DNA of 12,942 nt from Cymbomonas tetramitiformis (GCA_001247695.2 LGRX02015624.1:1-12942); one strand, 5' to 3'. Counted from the stretch's first letter, positions 1 to 8,460 are shown. Translations and numbers: made by a program. The notes: a model not told the origin generated them from the letters alone.

Positions 1-1624
1 CGACACACTCTGCGCCTGATGACAGCGATAGATAGGCCGCGAAGGAGAGGATGGGTGCTCCACAACTCTTGTGTTAAACACCACATGAACCAGGAGGAAA
101 GTCAGGCAAACACATGATCCCGGTTTTATGATTTGTGTTGGCTAGGCACTGGTATGAGACCTGATATCAAACCATCCTCGTTGGCTGTCAGTAATCTTGA
201 GGAGCAGTAGCAAATAAGTGGGAAGAACTTGTCTTGGGAGTTGGAGGGGAGGACGGGAGAAAGCACAACCTGGAGGGAGCTACAGTCGATCGAGCTTAAA
301 ACCTTGACGACGTAGTTTGTGGTGTACACGTTGGCGTATCCGGATTGAATGTGAAGCTCTCCTTACGGAAGGCCCTGTTACACAGCGCACCCTTAGCGCT
401 GGCATTGAGTTGCGCATTTTGGTCTGTAGCGCTGCGCGGCGGCCGTATTCCATATTTCACAAAAACTTCTGTGCTCTCGTTGGCTACTGTCATAATTTCG
501 TGTGGGAAACAATTTAAACCAACAGTGTCCACCGCGTTTTGGGTGTGACTCAAGCATGCCGTTACCACAGATACCTGGCAAAGGTGTTGAGCACACCTGT
601 GGCTCAAGGTCAATACTCTCAGAGAGGGGCGAGGAGGAGTGGAGAGAGTGGAGGGAGCTCAGGCGAGGAGGAGTGAAGAGGCAAAGGAGACAGGAGAGGA
701 AGGAGGGAGGAAGGGAGGAAGAGGGTAAACAGATACCGCACGGGTGGGCTCTCCGGTTCAAGCAGCACACTACGACTGCCGTTCTTAATGCTGCCCGACT
801 TTTGAGTGTCGGGACCTTCTGAGGACCGCTGCAAAACAAAGTTTAGCCCATCAGCACTGCGGGCCAAGGGATTTTCCGCCCATCCTCCCACGAAGACGAA
901 TTGCTCGTGTCTCGTGGCCCAGGTCCGGAGGGACGCTTCGTTCGGACACGCCCGACGCGAACTCCACAGGGACTTGCGCACCAGCTCACGAAGCAGGCAA
1001 CAGAGGTCGCAGATCGAGTTAAGCCCCTTTTGCCATGGAAATGTCTTATTAGCTGAGGGTCGTGTGACTGTGAGCACTGCTGAAGGCTACATTACACCTT
1101 CGCGATAGTGGCAGCTTGGATTTCTCAGTATTGCAATACGCGGGCAAAGGTGGGAGTCAAAGCGATCTGAGGGAGAGTACCCTCACGAAGGACCTTCGTT
1201 GCTGGAAGTCACTGGTTTTCCGCTTGGAATCGACTTTGAGCTGGTCAGATAGTCCGTCCAGCTCCCCCAGGATACCGCTCCGCCACTGCTCTTTTGCTGG
1301 CCCTGCATGGAGGAGCCCCTCCGCAGCCCCGTTCGGGCCCACTGAGAACCTTCGGGACCCTCGTCCAGGCTCTGTAGCTGCAATTTAAGTACTGTAGGTT
1401 AAGACCTTCCCAGGAAACTACAAGATTATCACAGGCAATGACGCGCGCGCAACCCTCTTCGTGTGGCACACTTAAATACAGGACTGTCAACCTCGTCAAG
1501 TTGACGAGCGACCTAAGAGCAACGGCTCTGCGTATTTTGTGCAGTGTCTAGATAGCGTCGAGGAACAAGAACGCCAGCGACTAAATCTCTTCCAAAGCAA
1601 CAGCACGACACATAGTCATGGGAG
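1..1624. other. Left flank with no supportable gene
   Basis: Apart from the GA-rich tract I find no convincing gene. Short minus-strand frames at about 1077-830 and 1385-1190 read like globular protein and each begins near a usable AG acceptor, so they could be exons of a host gene. However, I could not join them in phase to each other or to the gene at 2379-1625. No RNA gene or mobile-element end is visible. Confidence 0.5.
621..725. repeat. GA-rich purine tract
   Basis: The plus strand is almost purely purine over about 105 bases, an irregular mixture of GAG, GGA and GAAG units. This low-complexity run explains the Arg/Glu-rich open frame on the plus strand and the Ser/Pro/Leu-rich frame on the minus strand, so neither is taken as a gene. 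It could be a GAGA-type or triplex-forming tract, but nothing here shows a function. Confidence 0.6.
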
Positions 1625-2379
1625 TTATCCCGAAGGCCTTCTTAGACGACCGAAGAAACCGCGCAGCTCCGAAGTTGCACGCGCACCTTTCGGGGAGAGC
1701 GTTTGTGGTGAGGACGAAGGCGACCTCGAAGTCCGGGTGGGTGTGGACCTGCTTGGCGAGTCATTTGCGCTGGCGCGGACTGCACTGGTACTTGCTTTTG
1801 GGATGGAAGAACCACGTTGCGCATGCGAGGAGTTCGGTGAAGAAGGGACGGGGGTGGAGTGGTTGTTGGGAGTTGAAGTAGTGTTCTTGCTTCGTATCGG
1901 TGGGGCGACTTCGATCTCATCTTTCTCCGGCCAAAATATCAAATCACCGTTACAGACGAGGCAGTAGATGTTATCCCATAAACTTCCGCCTTGGGTAGTA
2001 GCGCCGCACACATTCAAGCAATTGAGAGTGCGCCTGTGTCCACACACCTCACCGGAACGTGGGTAGTCTGACTAAAGTTTATCCTGAGGTGTGCATAGTG
2101 TGCTCGGTCAATGGAAGGAGTGAAACTAAGTTCGGACTTCACCAATGTGCCGATAAAACTACGCGTGCTCTCCGCCCGAAACATTTTCAGTCGGCAAGAC
2201 AAGGCAAGAGTCCAAGTGTGCGGAACGTGCCACGCCCACCTCTCACATCGGTCGCACTTGTAAACTCCGCGACCAAGAGCACTCGTGCCGTTTTCGATGT
2301 GCGATGATTTTACCAGGCACCAAGAACACCACAACAGATCTCCATCTGCAAGAAACGTCAGAGCGTGGTCCACTGACAT
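1625..2379 (-). CDS. Eight-cysteine zinc-binding-type protein, two exons, function unknown
   Basis: Exon 1 is 2379-2240 and exon 2 is 2033-1625. The 206-nt intron (2239-2034) has donor GTGGGC and acceptor ACACAG, and the join completes an Arg codon. The conceptual protein has 182 residues. Four cysteine pairs span residues 18-74: C18/C21, C42/C45, C52/C56 and C71/C74, the last in YCLVCNGD followed by a WP. This looks like two tetracysteine zinc sites. The intron separates the second and third pairs, so the splice restores a regular cysteine spacing, which is the best evidence for the model. The rest, from about residue 90, is Ser/Pro/Thr-rich and probably disordered, ending in a basic GFFGRLRRP segment. 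The start is the first ATG after the TATA-like box and has A at -3. An alternative is that a TTTCTTGCAG acceptor at 2355-2346 adds an upstream exon. The stop at 1625 could also be read-through into an unseen intron. I do not recognise a named family. Confidence 0.5.
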
Positions 2380-2524
2380 GTTGAGCTGCAGGTCGGCGCG
2401 CTTGGTGTAGCGTCACAAAGGAGTTGTGCACACGAATTTGCGACCGGCTTAAATCAATAGTAGATGCCTCAGCTCTCCTTCGTTAGTAGCACTACGATAT
2501 CATCATGGTGGAAGGCAGGAACAG

Positions 2525-2530
2525 TTTATA
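2525..2530 (-). promoter_or_regulatory. TATA-like box 5' of the eight-cysteine gene
   Basis: TATAAA on the minus strand lies about 146 bases 5' of the ATG at 2379. No other ATG occurs between the expected start site (about 30 bases downstream of the box) and 2379. This is consistent with a promoter but is positional inference only. Confidence 0.3.
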
Positions 2531-2843
2531 CGGGCTTCCAGAGGACTGACGATACGTTATCGATACGATAGACATAACAGTTACCACATATGAAGAACAT
2601 GTAATCTTTTCTCTCGATTTACATGTAAGAGAAAACCGAAACATTCTACACGGATGTTTATGTACGTAGAGGCTATAGTTAATAGTAGAATAAGAATTAG
2701 ATAGTACTGTAGTCGACTAGTCGTTACTGTAGAGGTCCGTATCGGATATTCGTCCGTATTATAGCGTATTGGTGTTCGTCGTTTGAATAGTCAAAGTCAC
2801 TACAGTACAGACTACTGTACAGATTAACTGAAGTAGCTTTTAC
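2531..2843. other. AT-rich intergenic DNA between host gene and first transposon
   Basis: No gene is visible. The stretch is AT-rich and contains several short palindromes, such as GATACGTTATCGATACGATAG and repeated TACTGTA/TACAGTA words near 2700-2825. The last eight bases, 2836-2843, are the target duplication of the adjoining hAT element. Confidence 0.5.
2836..2843. repeat. 8-bp target site duplication, left copy (GCTTTTAC)
   Basis: Identical to 3802-3809, directly flanking the two ends of the 958-bp hAT element. Confidence 0.93.
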
Positions 2844-2863
2844 CAGGGCCATTCACAGGTAGT
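2844..2863 (+). repeat. Left terminal inverted repeat of the 958-bp hAT element
   Basis: Twenty bases, CAGGGCCATTCACAGGTAGT, identical to the reverse complement of 3782-3801. Its inner half contains CAGGTA, the same hexamer that fills the subterminal arrays. Confidence 0.93.
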
Positions 2864-2904
2864 CGACTACCTGCGAAAAGTACCTGCGCGCAGGTAGTAG
2901 GTAC

Positions 2905-2996
2905 TACCTGTACCTGTACCTGTCGCTGATAGGCTAGTACCTGTACCTGTACCTGTGCCCGATTTCGGTCATCCAAAGTACCTGTACCTGTACCTG
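2905..2996 (+). repeat. Left subterminal array of triple TACCTG clusters
   Basis: Three 18-base clusters, each TACCTG repeated three times without interruption, lie at 2905-2922, 2938-2955 and 2979-2996, with start-to-start spacing of 33 and 41. Single hexamers occur on either side. Known hAT transposases bind short subterminal repeats through a zinc finger (AAACGG in maize Ac is the classic case). These hexamers are good candidates for that role, which is inference. Confidence 0.8.
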
Positions 2997-3072
2997 CGGG
3001 CCCGGATTTCGACAGGTAATACCTGTCATCCGCAGGTACTCTCTACCAATTGCATCCAATAGGGGCTACTCT

Positions 3073-3094
3073 CTACCAATTGCGCAATTGGTAG
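3073..3094. repeat. 22-bp perfect palindrome
   Basis: Two arms of CTACCAATTGC meet without a loop. A partial direct copy of the left arm with its flank (TACTCTCTACCAATTGC) lies about 30 bases earlier, near 3038. It is inside the non-autonomous hAT element, and its role is unknown. Confidence 0.6.
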
Positions 3095-3179
3095 CGGAGC
3101 AACCCGAATTCTCTTGTTCTCTTGCGTGAACGCGTGATACAGTACTGTAGCGCGTTTGGCCATTTGCAAGATTGCAACC

Positions 3180-3458
3180 ATGCCGGACAGTGACCCCTGT
3201 GAGGAGCCTTCATCATCCGATACCTTCAATTCTAATGCCGGTTCCAGCGCCAACCCTCCGCCTGCGACTCCTCAGACAGAAGTTTTGGAACCAGAACCAG
3301 CTCCAGCAGCGGCAACAGAAGAAGCGGAGCAGCCTCCCCCGAAGTTTCCTGAGATCGGGCATAAGTTCGCTGCCCGAGACAAAGACTCCGTAGAGCATGT
3401 AGTCGAGATATGTCTTGCCAAAGGCAAACACGGGAAACCATATCAGGGCGACCATTGA
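3180..3458 (+). pseudogene. Truncated reading frame inside the non-autonomous hAT element
   Basis: The frame opens at ATG 3180 (A at -3) and gives 92 residues. The first part, to about residue 65, is Ser-, Pro-, Glu- and Ala-rich. The last part is more structured (FPEIGHKFAARDKDSVEHVV, then a Lys/Gly-rich run). The frame closes at a TGA created by the junction of a 31-base tandem duplication (3427-3457 and 3458-3488). Without the second copy the frame would run about 27 codons further, so the gene was longer. I do not recognise a domain. It could be the first exon of a transposase from a related autonomous hAT element, or a captured host exon. The part carrying VEHVVEICLAKG superficially resembles the first strand of a chromodomain but lacks the W-x-x-x-P block. 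Confidence 0.4.
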
Positions 3459-3488
3459 ACACGGGAAACCATATCAGGGCGACCATTG
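3427..3488 (+). repeat. 31-bp perfect tandem duplication
   Basis: Unit one is 3427-3457 and unit two is 3458-3488; they are identical. The junction makes the in-frame TGA that ends the small reading frame. Because 31 is not a multiple of three, the duplication also shifts the frame. Confidence 0.9.
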
Positions 3489-3647
3489 GCGTGATGCAGC
3501 CACATCACGAGGTCCACCAGGACATACAAGGTGGGTCCACCAGCTTCGTCGCGAGCACAATTGAGGCTCTCATGTCACGTTGGCCGAATCTGGTCAGTGC
3601 TTCCGGCTACAAGTACCTGCATAAAGTACCTGTGATACCTGCGGTAT

Positions 3648-3739
3648 TACCTGTACCTGTACCTGCACCTGCGGCAAAGTACCTGTACCTGTACCTGCGT
3701 CCATTTCCCCAAAATTGGATATACCTGTACCTGTACCTG
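3648..3739 (+). repeat. Right subterminal array of triple TACCTG clusters
   Basis: Three more 18-base triple clusters at 3648-3665, 3680-3697 and 3722-3739, spaced 32 and 42 start-to-start. They have the same orientation and nearly the same spacing as the left array, so the two ends carry the array as a direct rather than inverted copy. Confidence 0.8.
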
Positions 3740-3781
3740 TGCCCAATTCCACAGACCCCCTAGTACCTGCAGGTAGCAGGT

Positions 3782-3801
3782 ACTACCTGTGAATGGCCCT
3801 G
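3782..3801 (-). repeat. Right terminal inverted repeat of the 958-bp hAT element
   Basis: Exact inverted copy of 2844-2863, ending ...GGCCCTG at 3801. Confidence 0.93.
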
Positions 3802-3809
3802 GCTTTTAC
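3802..3809. repeat. 8-bp target site duplication, right copy (GCTTTTAC)
   Basis: Identical to 2836-2843. It starts at the base after the right terminal repeat. Confidence 0.93.
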
Positions 3810-3812
3810 CAA

Positions 3813-3838
3813 TACAAGTCTAATGCGAAATCAATTAG
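3813..3838 (+). repeat. Left arm of the 26-bp inverted repeat
   Basis: Matches the reverse complement of 12681-12706 at 25 of 26 positions. The single difference is the next-to-last base (A here, G in the other arm). Confidence 0.8.
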
Positions 3839-3967
3839 TGTCGCACCGGAATTAATTTTCATTTGGTCTCCTAAAATTCATTTAGTTAAGTATGGGAAGC
3901 TCCAATTAGTCGCGAAATTTAATGTCCTTAAGTATGGGAGCGATTTAGTCCGCAAGGTCTTGAATTA

Positions 3968-3975
3968 ATAATTGT
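3968..3975. repeat. 8-bp target site duplication, left copy (ATAATTGT)
   Basis: Identical to 12672-12679. The two copies directly flank the CAGGG-type termini of the large hAT element. Confidence 0.95.
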
Positions 3976-3992
3976 CAGGGCCCTTCACAGGT
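3976..3992 (+). repeat. Left terminal inverted repeat of the large hAT element
   Basis: Seventeen bases, CAGGGCCCTTCACAGGT, exactly inverted at 12655-12671. Beyond this the two ends diverge (TGTACC here, ACTTAG at the other end). Confidence 0.95.
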
Positions 3993-4103
3993 TGTACCTT
4001 GTACCTCCAGGTACTTTTAGGTTGGGCCCATGGGTCGCAGGCCGAAGGGAAAGTATCGAAGTTATTTCGCCGTATCGATAGTTTTCGATAAGTTTCGAAT
4101 GGA

Positions 4104-4226
4104 TATCGATCGATATGAATAAGTACATCTTTTGGATTGATCGATATGAATAGGTGCAAAGCCTGTATCAATCAATATCAATATTTTAAAAAGAAAAATC
4201 TCAATTATCGATCGATATGAATAACT
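4104..4226 (+). repeat. Left trio of a 20-bp motif (ATCGATCGATATGAATAAGT)
   Basis: Copies lie at 4104-4124, 4136-4155 and 4206-4226. The second and third have one to three changes. Each begins with a CGATCGAT palindrome and ends with ATGAATAAGT. The surrounding DNA to about 4340 is AT-rich and full of TATCGAT words. It includes two TATTGATATATCAAT palindromes at about 4285-4302 and 4308-4321. There is no gene between the terminal repeat and the transposase stop at 4409. Confidence 0.75.
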
Positions 4227-4408
4227 TTTTTGTGCTAATCAATCAATACCGATAGGTGCACATTATTTTACACTTCGTATCGATATATTGATATATCAAT
4301 ATGGGCTATTGATATATCAATGCATACCACCAAACAATGCAAAGTCAAATACAAAGCAGATGGTGGCAAGCAAAGAATAGTACTATACACCAAATCTAGG
4401 CCAAATAT

Positions 4409-7400
4409 CTAAAAGTCTACAGTGTTTAGGCATGCCATCAGCGAATGCTCAATTGTGCCCTCACTTAAACATTTCCTAAGGTCAGAGTGCATGGCCCCCA
4501 CCTTAGAGAAAGCACGCTCTACACCCGCCGTGGTAGCCGGGACAGCTAAAAACTGACGTGCCATCCTAGCCAAGTTAGGAAAGTCTGCTTGGTGGGCCTT
4601 CCACCAGACGAGCAAGTCACTATCACGAGATGCGTCTGGCAAGTCTAAATACCTAGCAAACTCATCTTTCTCTTCTACTGGCGAATCTCCCTCCGCAGCC
4701 TCTTCCCCTTCATCATCTGAGTCTGCCAAATAAGAGGCAACAGTCACAACCTGCTTACTACTAGTCTTCGCCTTTTTCGCAAGAGATGCCGGCGCAGTGG
4801 TTGCTTCCCCCTTGGGCTTCCAATCATTCTCAAAAGCCTTGCGAGCCCACTTCACGACCATCTCCTTAGTGAGTGTGCCTGCACATTCAGCAAATATAGC
4901 ATATATCCCCAAAACTTTCAGCACGAAGCAATACAAATGAATACTCAACTTTCATTTTGATAGAAATAAACTTACCTCCCAACCACTGCTCCACACCCTT
5001 AAAGGTATAGCTCTTGTAACGTGGGTCCAGAACCGTGGCCACGGCAAAATCCTCCACCTTGCACGCCATTAAGTCACAGTAGTACCGGGCCGTTATCGAG
5101 TTCCTCATCATTCTGCGAGCCTGCTTGACGATCTCCGTCTTGATTTGGACTGGTGCCCCCTCATGCCTAAGGGGAGTGTCGGCCTTCGTTGGCAATGTGT
5201 GCTAGCTTCCCTATCAAGGGAAGCACCAAGCTAACAGTCGGGTAGTGGGTGCCTTGTAAAAGGTCCACCGTGATGCTGGGGTGTGTCAAGACGTACACGG
5301 ATTCTCGCACCACGTCCCGGTCATTAGCATCCAGCTGGTGATCCTTATACACCGAGCCGTCCACGTTCGGAACGGCATTGGCGGCCTTAGTGGGGTGTTC
5401 ACAATCATACATTTGAACTGCCTCCTGTCTATAAGCAACCACGACACTACAAGTTAAACGCCATAAAATTCTACACGTTGCACCTTTATGGATGTAATGA
5501 AAAAAGGTGCAACGACACACGCAACCAATCATACTCATATTCTGTTTCGTCCAAAACTTGGGAAGTCTTTCTCAAAGAATATTATATATGTGTGCAAAGC
5601 AGGGCATGGAAGTGTTATCTCACCCGATTCTGTAGGTACCACCTGGCTTGTTTGCAAGCTCCCCCCCATCCTGTGCGTGTATCGTTGTCCTGCGGCGGCT
5701 TGCTCTGAGAAAGTCCTTGCCGTTTTTGACAGTCATACAACAGCCTCACCGCCGATCACAGAGTGGTTAAAATGACCGGTCATGCCGCGTAGCTTGGAGA
5801 AGACCTTTTTCACGCCAGGGTGGTCCAGAAAGGATTTGACTATCAAAGCCAAAGTATGGGCCACACACTCATGGCCATCAAACTTGACCCAACCACTCAC
5901 GATATTTGAAGCGTTATCAGAAACTGTGCAGTGGATAGTGTCGCACACGGTGTCCTCAATCCTCGGGTCAGTAGTGGTGTCCGGATCTGGGACCTCACGA
6001 TACAAGCCTAAGCCCATGCTCGCACACGCTTTTTTTGTGGCAGTCTCCAACTCCAATGCAGTGTGACGCACCGATGAAAAAGGGATCGCTGACACAAGGC
6101 GCTCGTGAATCTTGAAGTCGTTGTCCACCCAGTACACTAAGATACCAAAGATTGCGATGCCCCCTTCCGACCATATGTCACCTGCGCACACATACATCCA
6201 TAATTGCCACGGTAGTCAACTATTGGATATTTATGAAGTATTAGTGCCCATATTGGGGACTTGGGCAAGGTCCCTCAACCCTTCAATGCCCACCAAACTC
6301 GGTTTATCGAGTGGGGGACTTTGTGGAAAGTGCAGGGGTGTTCTGCTGTCTGGTGACAAAAGCGTGCTCTATGGAGAGTGCTATAAAGGCTTCAAATCAA
6401 GGATATGATATTTTCCCCCATTGGTATACACCATGATACGTCATCGCCCACTCATAACATCAAGTCAATAGTGGTGGCATGTTCATGGCGCATGCCCAAA
6501 AATGCCCCCAGCAGCTGTTCAATCGAATTTCCTTAAGTATGGTGATGGCGGGTTACATATATTCATGTGTGCACATACGGTGCGAGTGATAACGAAGTGC
6601 CATATCATCCACCTAGTTCCGCAATACAAGGTATGCGAAGAATCGTGGCAAATGGATGTCTAGAACTTGAGTTATTGCCGAAAACGTGAAAATAAGTTTC
6701 TGGAAAACAGGATCAGTATGAGCAGTATGGCAATTCGCCCTTAAGGTGTTAAGCGTTGAGGCTGGGGGGTCAGAAAATACGGAAAAAGCTAGGCTGGCTC
6801 CAAATTCCTGTTTCCTTAAATGTGAGGTATTACTGTATGTTGAAACTCGGAAACGAAACCCAAATAAGGATAAAAGGATTTGTACAACCTAATATCACAT
6901 TAAAAAACGTTTGCTCACATAGGGAAAGAGTGCAAGTGAATAATAAACATCAAGTGTAGGGCCACGCACCCGCGATACTAGGAAGTATGCCTTCAGCAAG
7001 AAGTTCAGCAAGCGCTGACATGACTTTCTCTCGCCCCTCGGCCGACAGCGATAAGATGTTGTCGAGCACTGTCTTGTAGCAAGGGGGGGTGTAACCCCCC
7101 TTGAAAATTTCGTCAAATATGTCACGAAACTCTTTGTCCTTCTGAGGCAAATACAAAGGTCTTCCACGCCGCACAAGCCATAACGTGATCTTGCGATGCA
7201 AGCGTTCACGCTGATCAGCAGAGGGTTGGGGAAGCATAGCATCTATGCTCCCCTTCTTCACAGAGGACGCAGGCTGAGATTGGCCGCCACCATGAAGAGC
7301 ACCACCAGAGTTCTCTGAGAGTTGAGTCGTCTTGATGCAGACCATGGCGTCCTTGTGGACGTGAGAAAGGTGAGTACGGAGGTTTGAGGTGTTACCGCAA

Positions 7401-8039
7401 TATGGTTTTGCGAGAGCGTCAGGTCCACATAAGTTGCACTTGTAGGCGATGATCTTGCGTCCATCCATTTGCACCTTGAAGTGCTTCCAGAAAGGCGAAC
7501 GCAAATTATTGGGTGGACTTGTGAAGTCCGAGTCTCCGCCCTCACCTATGATAGACAGCACACACCAGACCCCAACTTAGAAGTCAGCGAACGGAGAAAT
7601 TTACTGCCTCGTTGTGTAAACATGAAGCAAGGACATGCACAAAGAATGAGGGGTATTGTTAGAACAAACCAGAATCAGCCTCATCTCTCTCTTTCCGCTT
7701 CTTCTCACGCTCCTCCGAGTTTTTCCTCGAAACCGCATCGTGCTCCTCCTCTGAACGAATGCGATAAGCTTCGATCTCAGCCTCGTGACCGGGCAGATTT
7801 TTTAATGGCTCCCAGGTATTGGTGCCTTCTCCTAAATCTTCCCATTTTATGAGCCACTGCTGTTCACCGTAGCAAGTTCGCGTGGCCAGAATTTGTTCAA
7901 CAACATATTCCCTATCGTCACTGCCAGCGGCATCAAAAGGATTCAGTTGCGTGCGCTTCACTGGCCCCTTTCCCTGGGCTAACGGTACTTCCGATCTCGT
8001 CTTGCGTGCACGTTGGCCCTGTCCGCGAGTACGACCCAT
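4409..8039 (-). CDS. Chromodomain-BED-hAT transposase, five exons, two frameshifts
   Basis: This enzyme would cut and rejoin the element ends in the nucleus. The exons are 8039-7670, 7545-6970, 6181-5624, 5424-4976 and 4878-4409. The introns are 124, 788, 199 and 97 nt, all GT-AG, and all join in phase once two single-base shifts are allowed. The conceptual protein has about 806 residues. A chromodomain spans about 44-93. A BED finger spans 140-188 (C160, C163, H182, H187). The first catalytic Asp is D317 in GDIWS and the second is D404 in SDNASN, with the CxxH pair at C421/H424. A TRTGW block follows, then LLQGTHYPT and LDPRY. The hATC domain runs from about 720 to 800, with WW at 742-743 and E771 in VERAFS, the expected third acidic residue. 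Basic and acidic linkers precede hATC. The start has a perfect ACCATGG context with an in-frame TAG five codons earlier. Frameshifts lie near 5748-5755 and 5181-5190, each cured by dropping one base. There are no in-frame stops otherwise, so the copy is young or the shifts are sequencing errors. Confidence 0.85.
6182..6969 (-). other. Second intron of the transposase, 788 nt
   Basis: The donor is G|GTGCGT at 6969 and the acceptor TGTGCGCAG ends at 6182. Joining restores the frame directly at the first catalytic motif (SIA-GDIWS), which strongly supports the boundaries. The intron is four to eight times longer than the other three. I see no inserted element ends, RNA gene or coding stretch in it. 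Confidence 0.7.
7670..8039 (-). other. First exon of the transposase: chromodomain module
   Basis: The exon codes for 123 residues plus one base. Residues 1-31 are basic (about ten Arg/Lys), a likely nuclear-localisation and DNA-contact tail. The chromodomain starts at EYVVEQIL (44-51) and runs through WLIKWEDLG (62-70) and NTWEPLKNL (74-82) to a C-terminal helix at about 85-95. A highly charged helix (96-122) leads into the next exon. The donor is G|GTTTGT, weaker than the other donors, but joining it to the acceptor at 7546 recreates a Gly codon and the frame continues straight into the BED exon. Known chromodomains bind methylated histone H3 tails through three aromatic residues. Here Y45 and W66 match two, and L69 stands where the third is expected. 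Confidence 0.85.
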
Positions 8040-8460
8040 GGTGTGGTTCAGCTAGCGAAACTTGGTCTCGAGTGGTGACCTTTGGACGCCCGAGCGGTAT
8101 CATATTGTTTTAAGATGATTTGAATATATGTCCCAAGTTCGCCAGGGCGGAGGAGGGGGGCTTAGTCTTAGCCAACGAAAAACCAAGATTTGGGTTATAC
8201 AAGATCGATTAATCAATATGAGTATCGATTAATCGATCTGGCCAATCAAGGTACTTTATTCATGTATGATCGATCGATATGAATAAGTGACCTGGAGGTA
8301 TCGATCGATATGAATAAGTCCGCGAGGGGTATTCGATCGATATGAATAAGTGGTCCCCGAGTATCGATCAATATTCAATATTTCGATATGTACAAAACTC
8401 CTATCAATAAATAAAAATTAATCGAAATATCGATAGTATCGAAAATATTGAATATCGATA
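8040..8460. promoter_or_regulatory. Presumed transposase promoter region, cut short by the LTR element
   Basis: The stretch contains no gene. On the minus strand a TATAA occurs at about 8199-8195, roughly 156 bases 5' of the start codon. Further upstream lie the right trio of the 20-bp motif and more TATCGAT words up to the LTR element. Promoter activity is inferred from position only. Confidence 0.35.
8269..8351 (+). repeat. Right trio of the same 20-bp motif
   Basis: Copies lie at 8269-8288, 8299-8319 and 8331-8351, about 30 bases apart and nearly identical over 19-20 bases. They have the same orientation as the left trio. They sit 230-310 bases 5' of the transposase start, so they could be promoter elements, transposase binding sites, or both. 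Confidence 0.75.

Larger units (their letters stand above)
2844..3801. mobile_element. Non-autonomous hAT element, 958 bp, with perfect TIRs and target duplication
   Basis: The ends are CAGGGCCATTCACAGGTAGT at 2844-2863 and its exact reverse complement at 3782-3801. Both sides carry the same 8-bp target duplication, GCTTTTAC (2836-2843 and 3802-3809). An 8-bp duplication with CAGGG-type termini is diagnostic for the hAT superfamily. The interior holds arrays of TACCTG hexamers at both ends, a 22-bp palindrome, and one short broken reading frame, with no transposase. The terminal sequence matches the larger hAT element at 3976-12671 except for A instead of C at position 8. The two therefore belong to related families, and this copy was probably moved in trans. 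Perfect TIRs and duplication suggest a young insertion. Confidence 0.93.

Noticed and set aside
619..1077. Long minus-strand frame with Cys-rich and Trp-rich stretches
   Set aside because: Its second half is the complement of the GA-rich tract, and I could not place an in-phase splice partner. The first half (about 1077-830) might be an exon, but the support is too weak to list.
1157..1388. Minus-strand frames beginning near an AAATTGCAG acceptor
   Set aside because: Two overlapping frames are both open and neither shows a recognisable motif or a convincing donor.
1539..1967. Plus-strand frame of 142 residues
   Set aside because: It is the complement of the Ser/Pro-rich second exon of the eight-cysteine gene. 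It shows no domain and has no ATG in good context.
2905..3739. Short repeats with unique spacers resembling a CRISPR array
   Set aside because: The repeats are internal TACCTG triplets inside a hAT element with exact terminal repeats and an 8-bp target duplication. The spacers are too short (about 15-24 bases) and the DNA is eukaryotic.
5716..5749. A 34-nt intron in place of the first transposase frameshift
   Set aside because: GTGAGG...GCAAG would be in phase, but it is too short for a spliceosomal intron. It would also remove LLYDCQKRQ, which looks like real hAT sequence. A one-base shift is simpler.
5478..6408. Several plus-strand frames across the transposase and its second intron
   Set aside because: They lie opposite the catalytic exons or inside the intron, show no domain, and have no splice logic.
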